DNA of 7,673 nucleotides, taken from CAZDOD01 sp964506935. Its GTDB lineage: Bacteria > Desulfobacterota > Zymogenia > Zymogenales > Zymogenaceae. The position numbers were made by a program, and so were the translations under genes. This document shows, one piece after another, positions 6,261-7,673 of this stretch. The notes below the pieces were generated by a model. The model did not search any database. It saw only the letters and a list, made by a program, of their open reading frames with translations, and was not told the DNA's origin. Every line of letters starts with the position of its first letter. Position 1 is the first letter of the stretch. Location of the stretch: contig CAZDOD010000137.1 in NCBI GenBank assembly GCA_964506935.1, positions 1 to 7,673 on the forward strand, given 5' to 3'.

Positions 6261-7673
6261 TCACACCTCAATCCCAAGATATTCGAACCAATCGAAATCG
6301 GCGTTGTTCGTACTTGGCTGCCCATTACTGCTGGCATACATGGCAATGTAGGTCCCTACAAAGCCGCCCGCAACGGGCGTGCTCAGAATTCGCCCGTCTA
6401 CATCCTGGGCGACCGGAATCCACTTGCCCGATTCACTGGCGACGCAAAAGCTGTATGCCTGCTCGTGAGCCTCTACCTTGAGATATAGTCTCCCAGGCTG
6501 CATGGGCTGCTCGCAGAGGATCTCTTCCACCCCTTGTGCCCGCTTGATCAAGCGGACGACAACTTCGGTTCCCAGGGTGACGACCAAGCGGAAGTGGAAA
6601 TCGCTATTCTGTAGAAGGGCGAGGCCGGCACACTCATGCGTGGTCTGTGGCGCAAACTCGAGGGCTGTCTGTGCTGAGAAGCAAATGTGCTGTTGTCTGC
6701 GCCCGACAAAACTTGGAGATGCGTGCTCAGAAAGTCGCTCGGGCCGGAGCCGCAACCGCAGGTAGCCAGGGCGCTCACTCAAGCTCCAGAACTCATTGCG
6801 TGGGGTGCGTAAGAAGTTCCATTGAGGAGCTAGAACCGGACGTTCAAAGTTGTCACAGGCCGAGGCGGTGGGCCAGCGGCACTCAGGCAGGTCAGGAACC
6901 GGATAGGAAGACTCGATTCGTCCTGTTCCGGGGCTTACGATGGGCCAGCCATCCTCCCAACGCACGGGGGCCAGAAAGGTTTCTCGGCCCAGATTGTAGA
7001 AATACCCTCCATAAGGCCGCATGGCGAGCATGACCATCCACCACTCACCGGTCTGCGTCTCGACTAGATCGGCGTGGCCGGTGCCCACAATCGGATAATC
7101 CAGTCCTAAATGGCGGTGGGTCAAGATCGGATTGCCGGGGTTTGCCTCATACGGCCCGGTAACCACATCGCTGCGCGCGATGGTCACCGCATGATGGTGT
7201 CCCGTCCCGCCCTCAGCAATCATCAGGTAGTAGTAGTCCCGTATTTTGTATATGTGAGGCGCTTCAGCCCATCCCGCCCGTTTTGCTGCTCCGTACCAGA
7301 GGATCCGTGGTTCCCCTACCAGGCACATGTTTTTAAGATCCAGTTCTTGTAGCCAGATTTCCTTGTGCCCATGGTATTGTTCAGGAGTAGCTGTGCGATT
7401 GCCGACATACCAGACGCGCCCATCATCGTCGAAGAATAGGGATGGGTCTATCCCTGGCGCATTCTCCAGCCAGTAGGGCTCTGACCATGACCCGGCCGGA
7501 TCCGTGGTCGTGACGATAAAATTGCCTGCTTTTGCTTTCCCATCTACGAGCGTATTGATCACGTAAAAGACACCCTGCGAAAAGCGGATGGTCGGCGCGT
7601 TCAGACCGCCAGAAGGTCGTATGTTGTCGAGGGGCAGTTGCGACGGTCGGTCCATGACGTGCCCTATTTGGCG
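6261..7673 (-). CDS. GH43 beta-xylosidase / alpha-L-arabinofuranosidase, 5' partial
   Basis: An inverting exo-glycosidase of family GH43 (GH43_11/12-like) removing xylose or arabinose from xylo-oligosaccharides. The frame is open to the window edge: six codons before the ATG at 7653-7655 read RQIGHV, continuing into MDRPSQLPLDNIRPSGGL, the usual internal family motif (IGHVLDRPSQL). That ATG is therefore not the start, and roughly 50 N-terminal residues with the catalytic base Asp lie outside. Numbering from that ATG: GIDPSLFFDDDGR holds the pKa-modulating Asp (D70), AEAPHIYKI the general acid Glu (E131), and GTGHADLVETQTGEWWMV (about 191-208) is the conserved blade after it. Residues ~268-464 are the C-terminal concanavalin-like beta-sandwich of GH43 xylosidases (DNFERPVLAPQWNFLRTP ... 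NADFDWFEYLG). The propeller normally contains five blades; the first is mostly missing here. Ends TGA at 6261-6263. Sampled GC is visibly lower than in the neighbouring GH3. Confidence 0.95.
   Translation of the reverse strand, partial: RQIGHVMDRPSQLPLDNIRPSGGLNAPTIRFSQGVFYVINTLVDGKAKAGNFIVTTTDPAGSWSEPYWLENAPGIDPSLFFDDDGRVWYVGNRTATPEQYHGHKEIWLQELDLKNMCLVGEPRILWYGAAKRAGWAEAPHIYKIRDYYYLMIAEGGTGHHHAVTIARSDVVTGPYEANPGNPILTHRHLGLDYPIVGTGHADLVETQTGEWWMVMLAMRPYGGYFYNLGRETFLAPVRWEDGWPIVSPGTGRIESSYPVPDLPECRWPTASACDNFERPVLAPQWNFLRTPRNEFWSLSERPGYLRLRLRPERLSEHASPSFVGRRQQHICFSAQTALEFAPQTTHECAGLALLQNSDFHFRLVVTLGTEVVVRLIKRAQGVEEILCEQPMQPGRLYLKVEAHEQAYSFCVASESGKWIPVAQDVDGRILSTPVAGGFVGTYIAMYASSNGQPSTNNADFDWFEYLGIEV
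6264..6269 (-). promoter_or_regulatory. Shine-Dalgarno GAGGTG for the first GH3
   Basis: GAGGTG encodes the last two residues (E-V) of the GH43 protein and ends 6 nt before the GTG start at 6255-6257. It decides the GTG start of the GH3 gene and implies re-initiation by ribosomes finishing GH43. Confidence 0.7.
6283..6302 (-). repeat. Parent copy of the GH43 3'-end repeat
   Basis: This stretch, coding ADFDWFE near the GH43 C-terminus, is the intact partner of the degraded copy at 4122-4142. The core of 14 bases (6283-6296) is identical to 4122-4135 in direct orientation, and both copies lie just upstream of a GH3 GTG start. Spacing between the copies is about 2.16 kb, one GH3 gene plus leader. 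Confidence 0.75.

Noticed and set aside
6283..6296. 14-base match read as an operator or transposon target repeat
   Set aside because: Its codon-level correspondence to the GH43 C-terminus and its position before both GH3 starts fit gene duplication; no transposase or inverted ends are nearby.
5250..6488. Long plus-strand reading frame of 412 codons opposite the first GH3 and the GH43 end
   Set aside because: It lies antisense to two genes with clear family motifs, crosses their boundary, has no recognisable domain, and is the kind of open antisense frame expected in GC-rich coding DNA.

Overview
The window is a slice of a xylan/xylo-oligosaccharide utilisation operon, entirely on the minus strand, from a GC-rich bacterium. 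Read in the direction of transcription (right to left), it holds the body of a GH43 beta-xylosidase/arabinofuranosidase whose 5' end lies beyond base 7673. Next come two tandem paralogous GH3 glycosidases of the beta-xylosidase-like subgroup, then a class I xylose isomerase. The left edge holds the start of a carbohydrate-associated protein that looks like a galactose-mutarotase-fold hypothetical (DUF4380-like). This last reading frame carries an apparent frameshift near base 234.

The genes are packed very tightly. The GH43/GH3 gap is 3 nt and the two GH3 genes are 38 nt apart. The second GH3 stop overlaps the isomerase start (TGATG), and 1 nt separates the isomerase stop from the next start. 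There is no room for an internal promoter or terminator, so the set is almost certainly co-transcribed from a promoter off the right edge. None of the visible N-termini looks like a signal peptide (the GH43 N-terminus is outside the window), so the GH3 enzymes and the isomerase should be cytoplasmic. They would act on short xylo-oligosaccharides brought in by a transporter that is not in the window. Together they give: oligosaccharide -> xylose (GH43, GH3) -> xylulose (isomerase). If the left-edge protein is a mutarotase it could interconvert the xylose anomers released by the inverting GH43 and the retaining GH3 enzymes, but that is inference.

Taxonomy is uncertain. The actinobacterial-type class I isomerase, GTG starts, high GC and cytoplasmic GH43/GH3 set would fit Chloroflexota (my preference) or Actinomycetota.

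The most interesting signal is evolutionary. The 38-nt spacer between the two GH3 genes is a degraded copy of the last codons of the GH43 gene, with a 14-nt perfect match, and it sits directly before a GH3 start just as the intact GH43 end does. This is a footprint of a duplicated GH43-GH3 junction. Hand-counted samples also suggest the GH43 gene has markedly lower GC than the GH3 next to it. I found no RNA gene, CRISPR array, insertion sequence or wholly new system here.
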